From Gramella sp. Hel_I_59 (lineage in GTDB: Bacteria; Bacteroidota; Bacteroidia; Flavobacteriales; Flavobacteriaceae), in contig NZ_VFME01000001.1 in the NCBI RefSeq assembly GCF_006714895.1, positions 1,736,001 through 1,800,000 of the forward strand: 64,000 nt of DNA. The letters run 5' to 3'. Numbering within the stretch: the stretch's first letter is position 1; every line of letters begins with the position of its first letter. This document shows positions 34,315 to 43,776 of the stretch, piece after piece. Below the pieces are notes generated by a model. The model made no database searches. It saw only the letters and a program-made list of their open reading frames with translations, and was not told the origin of the DNA. Made by a program: the position numbers and the translations under genes.

Positions 34315-35190
34315 ATGAGCGTTTTAGTCAATAAAGATTCTAAAGTAATCGTGCAAGGTTTTACCGGTAGTGAAGGTACTTTCCATGCTGAACAAATGAT
34401 AGAATACGGTACAAATGTAGTTGGTGGAGTTACTCCTGGTAAAGGAGGACAAAAGCATCTTGATAAGCCAGTTTTTAATACAGTTTCTGAAGCTGTAGAG
34501 CAGGTTGGAGCAGATGTTTCTATCATCTTCGTGCCACCAGCTTTCGCTGCAGATGCCATTATGGAGGCTGCCGATGCTGGAATTAAAGTGATTATTACTA
34601 TTACTGAAGGAATACCTGTTGCAGACATGGTAAAGGCTTCAGATTATATTAAAGACCGTGATTGCAGACTTATTGGACCTAACTGTCCAGGTGTGATCAC
34701 TCCGGGAGAAGCTAAAGTTGGTATCATGCCAGGTTTCGTTTTCAAAAAAGGAAAAGTAGGGATCGTATCTAAATCTGGTACACTTACCTATGAAGCTGCA
34801 GATCAGGTTGTAAAACAAGGTCTTGGTATCACTACTGCGATTGGTATTGGTGGAGATCCAATTATTGGAACTACTACGAAAGAAGCAGTAGAATTGTTGA
34901 TGAACGATGATGAAACTGAGTGTATCGTTATGATCGGTGAAATTGGAGGTCAGCTTGAAGCTGATGCTGCACAGTGGGTAAAACAAAACGGTAACAGAAA
35001 GCCAGTTGTTGGATTTATCGCTGGAGAAACTGCTCCTGCTGGACGTACAATGGGACATGCTGGTGCGATCGTTGGAGGAAGTGAAGACACTGCTCAGGCT
35101 AAAAAGAAAATTTTAAGAGAGAATGGAATCCACGTGGTTGATTCTCCTGCTGAAATAGGGATGAAAGTTGCTGAAGTTTTAAAAGGATAA
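34315..35190 (+). CDS. sucD: Succinate--CoA ligase subunit alpha
   Basis: 291 aa, full length. The CoA-binding Rossmann fold starts with [37 protein letters not shown] is the family signature, and the phosphorylated active-site histidine is in [13 protein letters not shown]. It pairs with SucC in the TCA cycle (succinyl-CoA to succinate with ATP or GTP formation). SucC is not encoded in this window, so the two subunits are unlinked, as I recall for many Bacteroidota. It is monocistronic, with a strong terminator. Confidence 0.97.
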   Translation: MSVLVNKDSKVIVQGFTGSEGTFHAEQMIEYGTNVVGGVTPGKGGQKHLDKPVFNTVSEAVEQVGADVSIIFVPPAFAADAIMEAADAGIKVIITITEGIPVADMVKASDYIKDRDCRLIGPNCPGVITPGEAKVGIMPGFVFKKGKVGIVSKSGTLTYEAADQVVKQGLGITTAIGIGGDPIIGTTTKEAVELLMNDDETECIVMIGEIGGQLEADAAQWVKQNGNRKPVVGFIAGETAPAGRTMGHAGAIVGGSEDTAQAKKKILRENGIHVVDSPAEIGMKVAEVLKG

Positions 35191-35209
35191 GCAAACCCGA
35201 AATAATTTG

Positions 35210-35242
35210 AAACCCTTCTTATACTCTAAGAAGGGTTTTTTT
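35210..35242 (+). terminator. Terminator after sucD
   Basis: AAACCCTTCTTA (35210-35221) pairs perfectly with TAAGAAGGGTTT (35227-35238), followed by T4. Confidence 0.92.
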
Positions 35243-35264
35243 ATGCAATGCCTTAGGCTTTTGC

Positions 35265-35272
35265 TATATTTG
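35265..35272 (+). promoter_or_regulatory. Candidate -7 promoter element for fabG
   Basis: TATATTTG, 28 nt before the ATG at 35301. The possible -33 position overlaps the T tract of the sucD terminator. Confidence 0.55.
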
Positions 35273-35300
35273 GAAAGACAATTAACCAAGATCAAGTTAT

Positions 35301-36047
35301 ATGAAATTACTACAAGGAAAGAATGCCATCATAACAGGTGGTAGTAGAGGTATTGGAAAAGGAATCGCTCAGGTTTTTGCCGAGCATGGAGCCAATGTCG
35401 CATTCACCTATAATTCTTCGGCACAGTCTGCTGAAGATCTTGCAAAAGAATTAGAAGCTAAAGGTGTAAAAGCTAAAGCCTATCAATCTAATGCTGCCAG
35501 TTTCGAAGAAGCACAGAAATTGATCGATGATGTAAATGCTGAATTTGGATCTATAGACATCGTAATCAACAACGCTGGTATTACAAAGGATAACCTTTTA
35601 ATGCGAATGAGCGAAGCAGATTTTGACAAGGTGATCGAGGTTAATCTGAAGTCTATTTTTAATATGACCAAAGCCGTACAAAGAACCATGCTTAAGCAAC
35701 GTTCTGGTAGTATCATTAATATGAGTTCTGTAGTAGGAGTTACTGGAAATGCCGGACAATCAAACTACGCAGCTTCTAAAGCTGGGATCATTGGGTTTTC
35801 AAAATCGATGGCTCAGGAACTTGGTTCCAGAAACATTAGAACAAATGTAGTAGCTCCAGGTTTTATCGAAACCGAAATGACCGAGAAGCTTGACGAAAAA
35901 ACAGTACAGGGCTGGAGAGATTCTATTCCTTTAAAACGTGGTGGAAAACCTGAAGATATCGCGAATACGTGTGTGTATCTTGGTAGTGACTTAAGTTCTT
36001 ACGTGACCGGACAGGTGATACATGTAGATGGCGGAATGCATACTTAA
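35301..36047 (+). CDS. fabG: 3-oxoacyl-[acyl-carrier-protein] reductase
   Basis: A 248-aa short-chain dehydrogenase. NADPH-binding loop TGGSRGIGKGIAQ, NNAGITKDNLLMRMSE as the FabG-type block, and the Ser-Tyr-Lys triad in MSSVVGVTGNAGQSNYAASKAG. It ends with the FabG-like YVTGQVIHVDGGMHT. It reduces 3-oxoacyl-ACP in fatty acid elongation. A small membrane-protein gene follows at 12 nt. Confidence 0.94.
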   Translation: MKLLQGKNAIITGGSRGIGKGIAQVFAEHGANVAFTYNSSAQSAEDLAKELEAKGVKAKAYQSNAASFEEAQKLIDDVNAEFGSIDIVINNAGITKDNLLMRMSEADFDKVIEVNLKSIFNMTKAVQRTMLKQRSGSIINMSSVVGVTGNAGQSNYAASKAGIIGFSKSMAQELGSRNIRTNVVAPGFIETEMTEKLDEKTVQGWRDSIPLKRGGKPEDIANTCVYLGSDLSSYVTGQVIHVDGGMHT

Positions 36048-36059
36048 TTGAATAATCTT

Positions 36060-36260
36060 ATGAATCTAAAATTAAATTGGAGTCAGTGGAAGGGACTTGC
36101 TATAATGGTCCTATCTGGAATCGCTACTTATTTGTTGCCTCAGGATTCCCTATTTCAGACTCTTGCGGGGGTATTAATGGGAGTGGGAGTGGCTATTCTT
36201 TTAAAATTTGTTCCGTTTAAATGGAGTGAATTAAATTTCAAAAGAAGATCTGCGAATTAA
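36060..36260 (+). CDS. Small hypothetical membrane protein, 66 aa
   Basis: A short frame starting at ATG 36060 (the TTG at 36048, next to the fabG stop, is a less likely start). It has two hydrophobic stretches, GLAIMVLSGIATYLLP and LAGVLMGVGVAILLKFVP, and a basic C-terminus (NFKRRSAN). Function not recognised. It lies 12 nt after fabG, so it is likely in the same transcript. Confidence 0.65.
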   Translation: MNLKLNWSQWKGLAIMVLSGIATYLLPQDSLFQTLAGVLMGVGVAILLKFVPFKWSELNFKRRSAN

Positions 36261-36357
36261 ACGTAATATCTTTAAGGTTGAAAATAATCGAGCTTTGTAG
36301 CTTACAGATACTATAATCACACTATAATTTGTATTTTCACTATACCAACGTGAATTA

Positions 36358-38394
36358 ATGAACATTCAAATAATATTATTGATAACCCTGGCGCTTTTGA
36401 TAGCTCTGGGGTTTTCTTTTTTTCAGAATCTTTATAAGAACACGAAAAGTTCCGGGAATTATACACTTTTCGGACTTCGTAGTTTTTCTATATTTCTGAT
36501 TCTTTTACTGCTTATCAATCCCAAGATTACTCATACTGAACGCTTTCAGGTGAAAGAGAAACTGGTAATATTATCCGATGCTTCAGAGTCTATTAAAATT
36601 CTTCAGAAGGATTCTGTTCTTCAGAACTTTCAAAACAAGATTCTCTCTTCAGAAAAGTTGAATGACAAATTCGAAATTATCCATTATAACTTCGGAAGGG
36701 ACCTGCTAACTTCAGATAGTACTTCATACTTCAGTGAAGGACATACCAATATTCAGCAGTCTTTAAAACAGGCTGAAGAGCTAATGAATAACAATAAAGG
36801 TGTACTTGTTTTGCTTAGTGATGGAAATCAAAATACCGGCAGAGACTTTCGATATCATAAATCTTCTGGAACTACTGAAATTTTACCTATAATCGTAGGC
36901 GATACAAGTACTTTTGAAGATATAGCTATTCAGCGCATCAATGTAAACAGGTATGCCTTCCTGAATAATAAATTTCCTGTTGAAGTTTTCCTGAACTATT
37001 CTGGATCTAATGAACGTAATACGAAGCTGCAGATTCTGAACTCGGGAAAGGTTGTATTTCAGGAGGATCTGGAATTTTCTGAAAACAATAAATCTATTAT
37101 TGTAAATGCTGAACTGGAAGCTAAAAGTATCGGACTCAAAGACTATATTGCCAGGCTTAGCCAATTACCAGATGAGAAGAATGTCAGAAACAATACCGAA
37201 AACTTCTCCGTGGAAATTGTAGACGAAAGCTCTAAGATCATGATTTTAAGTCCAGGTCCTCATCCAGATCTGGGAGCTTTAAAGACAGTTATAGAATCGA
37301 ACTCACAACGTATGGTTGAGATACAATATATTCGTGATTTTAATAATCTTGAATTAACTGATATACAGTTGTTTGTGCTACACAATGTAAATCGAAACTT
37401 TCAAAGAACTATAGAGTCAATTTCTAATCTTGAGGCAGGAAAACTGTTTATCACAGGACCTGAAACTGACTGGCAATTTCTCAATGAACTCCAATTAGGA
37501 TTCTCCAAGAACAGCATCGATCAACCACAGGATGTCTTTGCTGTTAAGAACGATAATTTCGCCATTTATCAGCCAAAACATTTTGACTACGAAGATTTAC
37601 CGCCCTTACAAATTGCATTTGGAGAAACGGAAGTCGATGCAAATCGTTACGCAGTGCAGTTATATCAAAAAATACAGGGAGTCGAAACTGATAGTCCGCT
37701 TCTTGCCGTTTCCAGAGTCAAACCAAAAATAGGTCTGCTTACGGGTGAGAATATTTGGCGCTGGAGAGCGGCAAGTTTTCGGAAAGACAAGAATTTCGAG
37801 CAGTTCAATGGGTTTATTAGTGATTTGGTACAGAATTTAAGTGCTGTGAAATCTAATGAAAGATTGATCACAGAGCATCCGCAATCTTTTCTGGAGAATG
37901 AACTTGTAGAAATAAGTGCTGCTTATTACGACGAAAATTATAGCTTCGATTCCGGAGCTAACCTTAATATCAGCATTTTGGATAGTCTGGGAAATACTGT
38001 TATAAATTCCAGCCTTGTAGTCAGGAACCTGAAATATGTGGCAGAGATCGGGAATCTTGCACCTGGGAATTACACTTATAAATTACAGGCTGAAAATACG
38101 AATCTGCGAAAAACTGGAGCTTTCAACGTGCTCGACTATAATGCGGAAGAGCAACAGCAAGCAGCAAATCTGGCAGGTATGCAATTCCTTGCATCGAATA
38201 ATAATTCAATCATATTTTACGAAGATCAGTTTAAAACCTTTGAAGACTACTTGTTGAAGAATGATAGTCACAGGCCAGTTCTTAAAAGCGAACAAAAAAC
38301 CGTACCTTTGATTGACTGGTACTACCTGCTATTTCTTGTTGTGTTTGCCCTTGCCCTGGAATGGTTTTACCGAAAATATAAGGGTCTAATTTAA
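36358..38394 (+). CDS. Membrane-anchored VWA-like domain protein
   Basis: 678 aa. Two N-terminal transmembrane helices (about residues 5-20 and 40-57) precede a VWA-like domain with a MIDAS-like start VILSDASESI and VLVLLSDGNQNTGRD. A long periplasmic region (about 190-640) follows with beta-rich segments and a glutamine amidotransferase-like stretch (LFITGPETDWQFL). A final transmembrane helix is at about 650-670. This resembles Bacteroidota proteins of the 'BatA/aerotolerance-like, VWA' group, but is not one of the standard bat genes. It is followed at 14 nt by a prohibitin-like gene. Function unknown. Confidence 0.8.
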   Translation: MNIQIILLITLALLIALGFSFFQNLYKNTKSSGNYTLFGLRSFSIFLILLLLINPKITHTERFQVKEKLVILSDASESIKILQKDSVLQNFQNKILSSEKLNDKFEIIHYNFGRDLLTSDSTSYFSEGHTNIQQSLKQAEELMNNNKGVLVLLSDGNQNTGRDFRYHKSSGTTEILPIIVGDTSTFEDIAIQRINVNRYAFLNNKFPVEVFLNYSGSNERNTKLQILNSGKVVFQEDLEFSENNKSIIVNAELEAKSIGLKDYIARLSQLPDEKNVRNNTENFSVEIVDESSKIMILSPGPHPDLGALKTVIESNSQRMVEIQYIRDFNNLELTDIQLFVLHNVNRNFQRTIESISNLEAGKLFITGPETDWQFLNELQLGFSKNSIDQPQDVFAVKNDNFAIYQPKHFDYEDLPPLQIAFGETEVDANRYAVQLYQKIQGVETDSPLLAVSRVKPKIGLLTGENIWRWRAASFRKDKNFEQFNGFISDLVQNLSAVKSNERLITEHPQSFLENELVEISAAYYDENYSFDSGANLNISILDSLGNTVINSSLVVRNLKYVAEIGNLAPGNYTYKLQAENTNLRKTGAFNVLDYNAEEQQQAANLAGMQFLASNNNSIIFYEDQFKTFEDYLLKNDSHRPVLKSEQKTVPLIDWYYLLFLVVFALALEWFYRKYKGLI

Positions 38395-38408
38395 GTTCAA
38401 AAAATTAT

Positions 38409-39224
38409 ATGGAAAGATTACCTAAAATTGGTATCCCGTTATTTATCGGGTTAGTCATTGTAATAATATTATTAGCAAAATCTACTGTAACTATTGATTC
38501 CGGAGAAGCCGGGGTTCTTTACAAAACATTTGGTGGTGGTGTTGTAACTGAAGGAAGTCCTCTTTCTGAAGGATTTCATGTGGTTGCACCCTGGAACAAA
38601 GTTTTTGTTTACGAAGTACGTCAGCAATCCATCGATGAAGAAATGACTGTATTATCTTCAAACGGTCTGGAAATCAGCCTCGATGCATCAGTATGGTTTC
38701 AGCCAGAATATGAAGCTCTTGGTAAGTTGCACCAGGAAAAAGGAGAAGCTTACATTCAACGTTTACTTCAGCCAGCGATAAGATCTGCAACCAGAGCTGT
38801 GGTAGGACGTTACAACCCGGAGCAACTATATGCAAGTAAGCGGGAAGCAATTCAGAAGGAAATCTTCGACGAAACAAACCTGCTTCTGGAAGATCAATAT
38901 GTTCAGGTGAATGAGGTTCTTGTAAGAGATGTTTCCTTACCGTCTACGATAAAAGATGCGATCGAACGTAAACTTAGACAGGAACAGGAGTCGCTTGAGT
39001 ACGAATTCCGACTTTCAAAAGCAGAACAGGAAGCAGAAAGACAAAGAATTGACGCTGAAGGTAAAGCACGTGCGAATACTATTCTTAGCGAATCACTTAC
39101 AGATAAGGTATTGCAGGAAAAAGGAATTCAGGCTACCGTAGAACTGGCGAAATCACCAAATAGCAAGGTGATTGTTATAGGTTCTGGTGAAGGTGGAATG
39201 CCAATTATTCTTGGTGACAACTAA
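38409..39224 (+). CDS. Prohibitin-like SPFH (band 7) family membrane protein
   Basis: 271 aa. One N-terminal transmembrane helix (IPLFIGLVIVIILLAKS) is followed by the SPFH domain (about 28-190; DSGEAGVLYKTFGGGV, FHVVAPWNKVFVYEVRQQS) and a charged coiled coil (about 190-230; LRQEQESLEYEFRLSKAEQE). Family members form large membrane-bound rings that organise proteases or membrane domains. It starts 14 nt after the VWA gene, suggesting a functional pair. No FtsH is nearby. Confidence 0.9.
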   Translation: MERLPKIGIPLFIGLVIVIILLAKSTVTIDSGEAGVLYKTFGGGVVTEGSPLSEGFHVVAPWNKVFVYEVRQQSIDEEMTVLSSNGLEISLDASVWFQPEYEALGKLHQEKGEAYIQRLLQPAIRSATRAVVGRYNPEQLYASKREAIQKEIFDETNLLLEDQYVQVNEVLVRDVSLPSTIKDAIERKLRQEQESLEYEFRLSKAEQEAERQRIDAEGKARANTILSESLTDKVLQEKGIQATVELAKSPNSKVIVIGSGEGGMPIILGDN

Positions 39225-39275
39225 TAAACAAATATTAAAAATTAAAAAACTGGTTTTATAATTCAGATTTTTATT

Positions 39276-39283
39276 TAGCTTTG
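39276..39283 (+). promoter_or_regulatory. Candidate -7 promoter element of the his operon
   Basis: TAGCTTTG, with TTTT at 39254-39257 as a weak -33 box (18-nt spacer). Transcription would begin about 39289-39291, directly before the leader ATG at 39292. Confidence 0.6.
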
Positions 39284-39291
39284 GCATCACA

Positions 39292-39348
39292 ATGACAAAT
39301 TTTAATGTACATCACCATCATTTTTTACTCCACGCTCAAGCGAGGTAA
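39292..39348 (+). CDS. hisL: Histidine operon leader peptide
   Basis: An 18-codon frame, MTNFNVHHHHFLLHAQAR, with four consecutive histidine codons (CAT CAC CAT CAT, codons 7-10) and a fifth at codon 14. It lies between the predicted promoter and the terminator upstream of hisG. Five histidines in 18 codons is far above chance and is the hallmark of his attenuators in enterobacteria. Ribosome stalling at these codons under histidine shortage would leave the antiterminator arm at 39335-39342 free. The peptide itself probably has no other function. Confidence 0.85.
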   Translation: MTNFNVHHHHFLLHAQAR

Positions 39349-39414
39349 ATTTGATATGTTGTAACACTAACTATAATATCATAACCCGTTTGAGAAATCA
39401 AGCGGGTTTTTTTA
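39335..39414 (+). promoter_or_regulatory. his attenuator: antiterminator and terminator arms
   Basis: Arm 2, CTCAAGCG (39335-39342, within the last leader codons), can pair with arm 3, CGTTTGAG (39387-39394), with one G-U pair. Arm 3 also forms the 5' side of the terminator, pairing with TCAAGCG in arm 4 (39398-39404). Arms 2 and 4 share the word TCAAGCG, so the two structures exclude each other. A ribosome finishing the leader (stop at 39346) would cover arm 2 and allow termination. A ribosome stalled at the His codons would permit antitermination. Confidence 0.8.
39383..39414 (+). terminator. his attenuator terminator hairpin
   Basis: AACCCGTTTGA (39383-39393) pairs with TCAAGCGGGTT (39398-39408) around a GAAA tetraloop (11 bp, one G-U), followed by T5. 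It lies upstream of hisG, not after a gene end, which fits an attenuator. Confidence 0.9.
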
Positions 39415-39434
39415 TTCCTAATATTAACTAAATT

Positions 39435-40298
39435 ATGAGTCAGCAAAAATTAAGGATCGCAGTACAGAAGTCAGGAAGACTTTTTGAAGATTCTATCAAG
39501 GTTTTAAAAGATGCGGGTATTTCCATCGATAACGGGAAGGAGCAGCTAAAAGCATCATCGCGAAATTTTCCTTTGGAAGTGATGTATTTACGTAATGGTG
39601 ATATTCCTCAATATTTGAGGGATGGTGTGGTAGATGTTGCCATTATTGGTGAAAACGTACTTATTGAGAAGGGAAAAGATATTATTAGAGGAGAGAAACT
39701 TGGTTTTTCCAAGTGTAAAGTTTCCCTCGCGGTGCCTAAGTCATTTAAATACAACAGTATTAAAGACCTTGACGGACTCAAAATTGCCACTTCCTATCCA
39801 AACACGGTGAAAGACTATTTGCAGGAAAAAGGTATTTCTGCCGATCTTCATATCATTAATGGTTCTGTTGAAATTGCTCCTAATATTGGGCTTGCAGATG
39901 CTATTTGCGATATTGTATCTAGCGGAAGTACACTTTTTAAAAACGGACTCAAGGAAGTTGAAGTCATGCTGAAAAGTGAAGCGGTACTGGCCATCTCTCC
40001 TAAAATTTCTGAAGAACGTAAGCAGATACTTGAAAAGCTGCAATTCAGATTAAAATCTGTATTGAACGCGCGAACTTCAAAGTATATTCTTCTGAATGCC
40101 CCTGATGATAAATTAGAAAAGATTATTAGTCTGCTTCCCGGGATGAGAAGTCCAACTGTTTTACCTTTGGCAGAGAAGGGGTGGAGTTCGATCCATACCG
40201 TTATCAATGAAGATAGATTTTGGGAAGTTCTGGACGAACTGAAAAGTAATGGTGCTGAAGGAATTCTGGTAGCGCCGATAGAAACTATGGTACTTTAA
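39435..40298 (+). CDS. hisG: ATP phosphoribosyltransferase, long form
   Basis: A 287-aa long-form HisG with its own C-terminal regulatory domain, so no HisZ is needed. LRIAVQKSGRLFEDS is the N-terminal substrate block, and ADAICDIVSSGSTL is the PRPP-binding signature. The C-terminal ACT-like domain (about 215-287) ends GAEGILVAPIETMVL. It catalyses the first step, ATP + PRPP to phosphoribosyl-ATP, and is expected to be feedback-inhibited by histidine. First structural gene after the attenuator. Confidence 0.97.
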   Translation: MSQQKLRIAVQKSGRLFEDSIKVLKDAGISIDNGKEQLKASSRNFPLEVMYLRNGDIPQYLRDGVVDVAIIGENVLIEKGKDIIRGEKLGFSKCKVSLAVPKSFKYNSIKDLDGLKIATSYPNTVKDYLQEKGISADLHIINGSVEIAPNIGLADAICDIVSSGSTLFKNGLKEVEVMLKSEAVLAISPKISEERKQILEKLQFRLKSVLNARTSKYILLNAPDDKLEKIISLLPGMRSPTVLPLAEKGWSSIHTVINEDRFWEVLDELKSNGAEGILVAPIETMVL

Positions 40299-40304
40299 TT
40301 TACA

Positions 40305-41594
40305 ATGATGAACACGATCAACAATCCTGACAGATCTAAGTGGAGCGGAATTTTAAAGCGACCAACTCAAACTGTTGCCGATATTGAGCAAACAGTGCAT
40401 AAGGTTTTTGATGAGATAAGGCTTACAGGAGATGTAGCAGTTCGAAAATATACGAAAGCTTTCGACGGAATCGAACTGGATACGTTCAAGGTTACTGCTT
40501 CTGAAATGGATGCAGCCTCCGCTGAAATTTCTCAGGAATTAAAAGAGGCGATAGCACTTGCTAAAAAGAACATCGAAATATTTCATGCAGCACAGAGAAC
40601 TGAAAGAGTTGTTGTGGAAACCATGAATGGAGTAAAATGCTGGCAGGAAAAAAAGGCGATACAGAAAGTAGGACTTTATATTCCAGGAGGAACTGCACCT
40701 TTATTTTCCTCTATTTTGATGCTGGCAACTCCGGCAAATATTGCCGGTTGCGAGGAGATCGTACTCTGTACACCACCAGATAAGAATGGAAACGTAAATC
40801 CTGCAGTTTTATATACGGCGAAATTGTGCGGAGTAACGCAGGTTTTTAAAATTGGTGGAATCCAGGCGATTGGAGCAATGACCTTTGGTACCGAAAGTGT
40901 ACCCAGAGTTTATAAGATCTTTGGGCCGGGGAATCAATTCGTAACCGTGGCAAAACAGCTAGCTACAAGATACCAGGTAGCGATAGATATGCCTGCTGGA
41001 CCATCAGAATTACTAGTGTATGCAGATGATTCAGCGAACCCGGCTTTTGTTGCTTCAGACCTGTTGAGTCAGGCAGAACACGGCGTGGATAGCCAGGTGA
41101 TCATGGTATGCACTTCGGAAAAAATGCTGAAGCTGGTAAGTGATGAAGTAGAAAAGCAGCTGGATGAATTACCTAGAAAGGCCATTGCACAACAGGCGAT
41201 CGAAAACTCTAAACTTATTCTGGTAGATTCCGAAGAGACTGCTCTGGAGCTAATTAATGAGTATGGGCCGGAGCATTTTATAGTATGTTCAGAAAATGAA
41301 GATTATTTTGTGGAAAATATTGTGAATGCTGGATCTGTTTTTATTGGGAATTATGCTCCGGAAAGTGCCGGAGATTATGCTTCAGGCACGAATCACACCT
41401 TGCCAACCAATGGTTATGCAAAACAATATAGCGGGGTGAATCTGGATAGTTTTATGAAGCAGATCACCTATCAGAAAGTTTCAGAAGAAGGAATTAAAAA
41501 TATAGGCCCGGCTATTGAATTGATGGCAGAAGCTGAAGGGCTACAGGCTCATAAGAACGCTGTAACTCTAAGATTAAAATCACTGAACCAATAA
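40305..41594 (+). CDS. hisD: Histidinol dehydrogenase
   Basis: 429 aa, full length. It catalyses the last two steps, histidinol to histidine with two NAD+. The zinc and catalytic motifs can be read in LLSQAEHGVDSQVIMV (zinc-ligand region), NEYGPEHFIV (catalytic His) and SAGDYASGTNHTLPT. Starts ATG ATG; either could be used. It starts 6 nt after hisG and overlaps hisC by one base (TAATG). Confidence 0.97.
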   Translation: MMNTINNPDRSKWSGILKRPTQTVADIEQTVHKVFDEIRLTGDVAVRKYTKAFDGIELDTFKVTASEMDAASAEISQELKEAIALAKKNIEIFHAAQRTERVVVETMNGVKCWQEKKAIQKVGLYIPGGTAPLFSSILMLATPANIAGCEEIVLCTPPDKNGNVNPAVLYTAKLCGVTQVFKIGGIQAIGAMTFGTESVPRVYKIFGPGNQFVTVAKQLATRYQVAIDMPAGPSELLVYADDSANPAFVASDLLSQAEHGVDSQVIMVCTSEKMLKLVSDEVEKQLDELPRKAIAQQAIENSKLILVDSEETALELINEYGPEHFIVCSENEDYFVENIVNAGSVFIGNYAPESAGDYASGTNHTLPTNGYAKQYSGVNLDSFMKQITYQKVSEEGIKNIGPAIELMAEAEGLQAHKNAVTLRLKSLNQ

Positions 41595-42640
41595 TGAATT
41601 TCGATCTGAATAATCTCGTAAGGGATAACATGAAAAGTCTTCTGCCATATTCATCTGCCAGGGATGAATATAAAACTGATGGTGAAGCTATGATATTTCT
41701 GGATGCGAATGAAAATCCGTTTGAAAACGGATTGAATCGATATCCTGATCCACAGCAAATGCTTTTAAAATCCAAAATTTCAGAAATTAAACAGGTTCAT
41801 GAAAAGCAAATATTGCTCGGGAATGGGAGCGATGAAGTTCTGGATCTCATATTCAGGGCATTTTGTGAACCTGGAAAAGATAACGTTATTAGTTTACCAC
41901 CAACTTACGGAATGTACAAGGTGCTTTCAGGAATTAATAATGTTGAAAATCGTGAAGTGCTGCTAACTTCAGAATTTGAACCTGACATGGAAGCAATCCT
42001 GGACGCTGTAGATGCAAATACTAAATTATTGTTCCTGTGTTCTCCGAATAATCCATCCGGAAATTCTTTTGATGCAAAACTTGTAAGGAAACTCTTAGAG
42101 TCATTTGATGGGCTGGTCGTAATCGATGAAGCATATATAGACTTTTCAGACGTTGCAGGATGGTCTCAATCGCTTGAAGCTTACCCAAACCTTATCATTA
42201 CTCAAACTTTCTCTAAAGCCTTCGGGATGGCCGGGATCAGGTTGGGAATGCTATTCGCTTCAGCAGAAATTATTAAAATCCTAAACAGGATCAAGCCTCC
42301 ATACAACGTAAATGAATTAACGCAGCAAAGAGCAATCAAAGGTATTCAGAATTATTCAGAGATAAAACAGCAAGTATCTGATATTAAGTATGAAAGGGAT
42401 GCTTTATCTAAACAATTACTTCAACTAAAATATGTTGCAAAGATATTTCCTTCAGATGCCAATTTTTTACTCATAAAGGTGGATGATGCAGATCAAAGAT
42501 ATATGGAATTGATCGGTAAAGGTATTGTCGTAAGAAATAGAAGCAAGCAGCCTCTTTGCGAAAACTGTCTTCGAATTACGGTAGGAACAGCGTCAGAAAA
42601 TCAGAATTTACTCAAGGCCTTCAAAGAATTAGAATCATGA
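41594..42640 (+). CDS. hisC: Histidinol-phosphate aminotransferase
   Basis: A 348-aa fold-type I aminotransferase. [36 protein letters not shown] and [10 protein letters not shown] are family blocks. VIDEAYIDF binds the cofactor ring, and [14 protein letters not shown] has the Schiff-base lysine. It converts imidazole acetol phosphate to histidinol phosphate with glutamate. One-base overlap with hisD and four-base overlap (ATGA) with hisB. Confidence 0.97.
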   Translation: MNFDLNNLVRDNMKSLLPYSSARDEYKTDGEAMIFLDANENPFENGLNRYPDPQQMLLKSKISEIKQVHEKQILLGNGSDEVLDLIFRAFCEPGKDNVISLPPTYGMYKVLSGINNVENREVLLTSEFEPDMEAILDAVDANTKLLFLCSPNNPSGNSFDAKLVRKLLESFDGLVVIDEAYIDFSDVAGWSQSLEAYPNLIITQTFSKAFGMAGIRLGMLFASAEIIKILNRIKPPYNVNELTQQRAIKGIQNYSEIKQQVSDIKYERDALSKQLLQLKYVAKIFPSDANFLLIKVDDADQRYMELIGKGIVVRNRSKQPLCENCLRITVGTASENQNLLKAFKELES

Positions 42641-43776
42641 AAAAAGTATTGTTTATAGATCGAGATGGAACTCTTATCCACGAACCTGAAGATTACCAGA
42701 TCGATAGTATCGATAAGCTTGTGCTTTATCCTCAGGCGATCACTTACCTGAATAAAATAGCCAAAGAACTGGATTATGAACTGGTAATGGTTACCAATCA
42801 GGACGGACTTGGAACCGACAGTTTCCCTGAATCAGATTTCTGGCCTTATCAAAATTTTATTACCAGAACTTTTGAAAGCGAAGGTGTAAGATTTTCAGAA
42901 CAGTTGATCGATCGTACGTTTGCAAAAGACAATGCTAAAACCCGTAAACCCAATACCGGACTGCTGGAAGAGAAATATTTAGGTAATAATGAATATGATC
43001 TTCAGCAATCATTTATGATCGGGGACAGGCTTACAGATATGGAATTTGCCATGAACTTTGGAGGGAAGGGCATCTTTATAGATACGCATGAAGATCTGGC
43101 TGCAGATGAAATTTCGAAAGATAAAGAAGAAGTAAGTCAGCATATTGCATTGAAAACCGCTTCCTGGAAGGAAATCTATGAATTTTTAAAACTTAAGGAT
43201 CGTACAGCCGGGATCGAGAGAAAAACGAATGAGACCAATATTAAGATCGACCTAAACCTGGATGGTACCGGGAAAAGCGATATAAGTACCGGTATCGACT
43301 TTTTCGATCATATGCTGGATCAATTAGCCAGGCATGGACAAATGGACCTTACGATCAAAGTAAAGGGTGATCTGGAAGTGGATGAACACCACACCATCGA
43401 GGATACAGCCATTGCTCTGGGTGAAGTGTTCAATAAAGCGCTTGGAAATAAGCTTGGAATGGAACGATATGGCTTCTGTTTACCAATGGACGATTGTCTT
43501 GCCCAGGTAGCTATCGATTTTGGTGGTAGAAACTGGCTGGTTTGGGAAGCAGATTTCAAACGCGAAATGATTGGTAAAATGCCTACGGAAATGTTTTTTC
43601 ACTTCTTTAAGTCATTTACAGATGGTGCCAGAGCTAATTTAAATATCAAGGCTGAAGGATCGAACGAACATCATAAGATCGAGGCAATATTTAAAGCTTT
43701 TGCGAAAGCTATAAAAATGTCGGTTAAACGAGATACAGAAAAAATGATCCTTCCATCTACAAAAGGAATGCTATAA
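42637..43776 (+). CDS. hisB: Bifunctional histidinol-phosphatase / imidazoleglycerol-phosphate dehydratase
   Basis: 379 aa. The start is ATG at 42637, overlapping the hisC stop by four bases; the frame is open further upstream but this start matches the family N-terminus [16 protein letters not shown]. The HAD phosphatase domain (1-~165) has DRDGT and [12 protein letters not shown]. The IGPD domain (about 190-379) has [14 protein letters not shown] and [16 protein letters not shown] with manganese-binding His/Glu residues. It carries out steps 6 and 8 of the pathway. Confidence 0.97.
   Translation: MKKVLFIDRDGTLIHEPEDYQIDSIDKLVLYPQAITYLNKIAKELDYELVMVTNQDGLGTDSFPESDFWPYQNFITRTFESEGVRFSEQLIDRTFAKDNAKTRKPNTGLLEEKYLGNNEYDLQQSFMIGDRLTDMEFAMNFGGKGIFIDTHEDLAADEISKDKEEVSQHIALKTASWKEIYEFLKLKDRTAGIERKTNETNIKIDLNLDGTGKSDISTGIDFFDHMLDQLARHGQMDLTIKVKGDLEVDEHHTIEDTAIALGEVFNKALGNKLGMERYGFCLPMDDCLAQVAIDFGGRNWLVWEADFKREMIGKMPTEMFFHFFKSFTDGARANLNIKAEGSNEHHKIEAIFKAFAKAIKMSVKRDTEKMILPSTKGML

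Noticed and set aside
39383..39414. Plain terminator of the prohibitin-like gene
   Set aside because: It lies about 160 bp after that gene's stop, downstream of a separate promoter and the His-rich leader frame, and has a competing upstream arm. An attenuator explains all parts.
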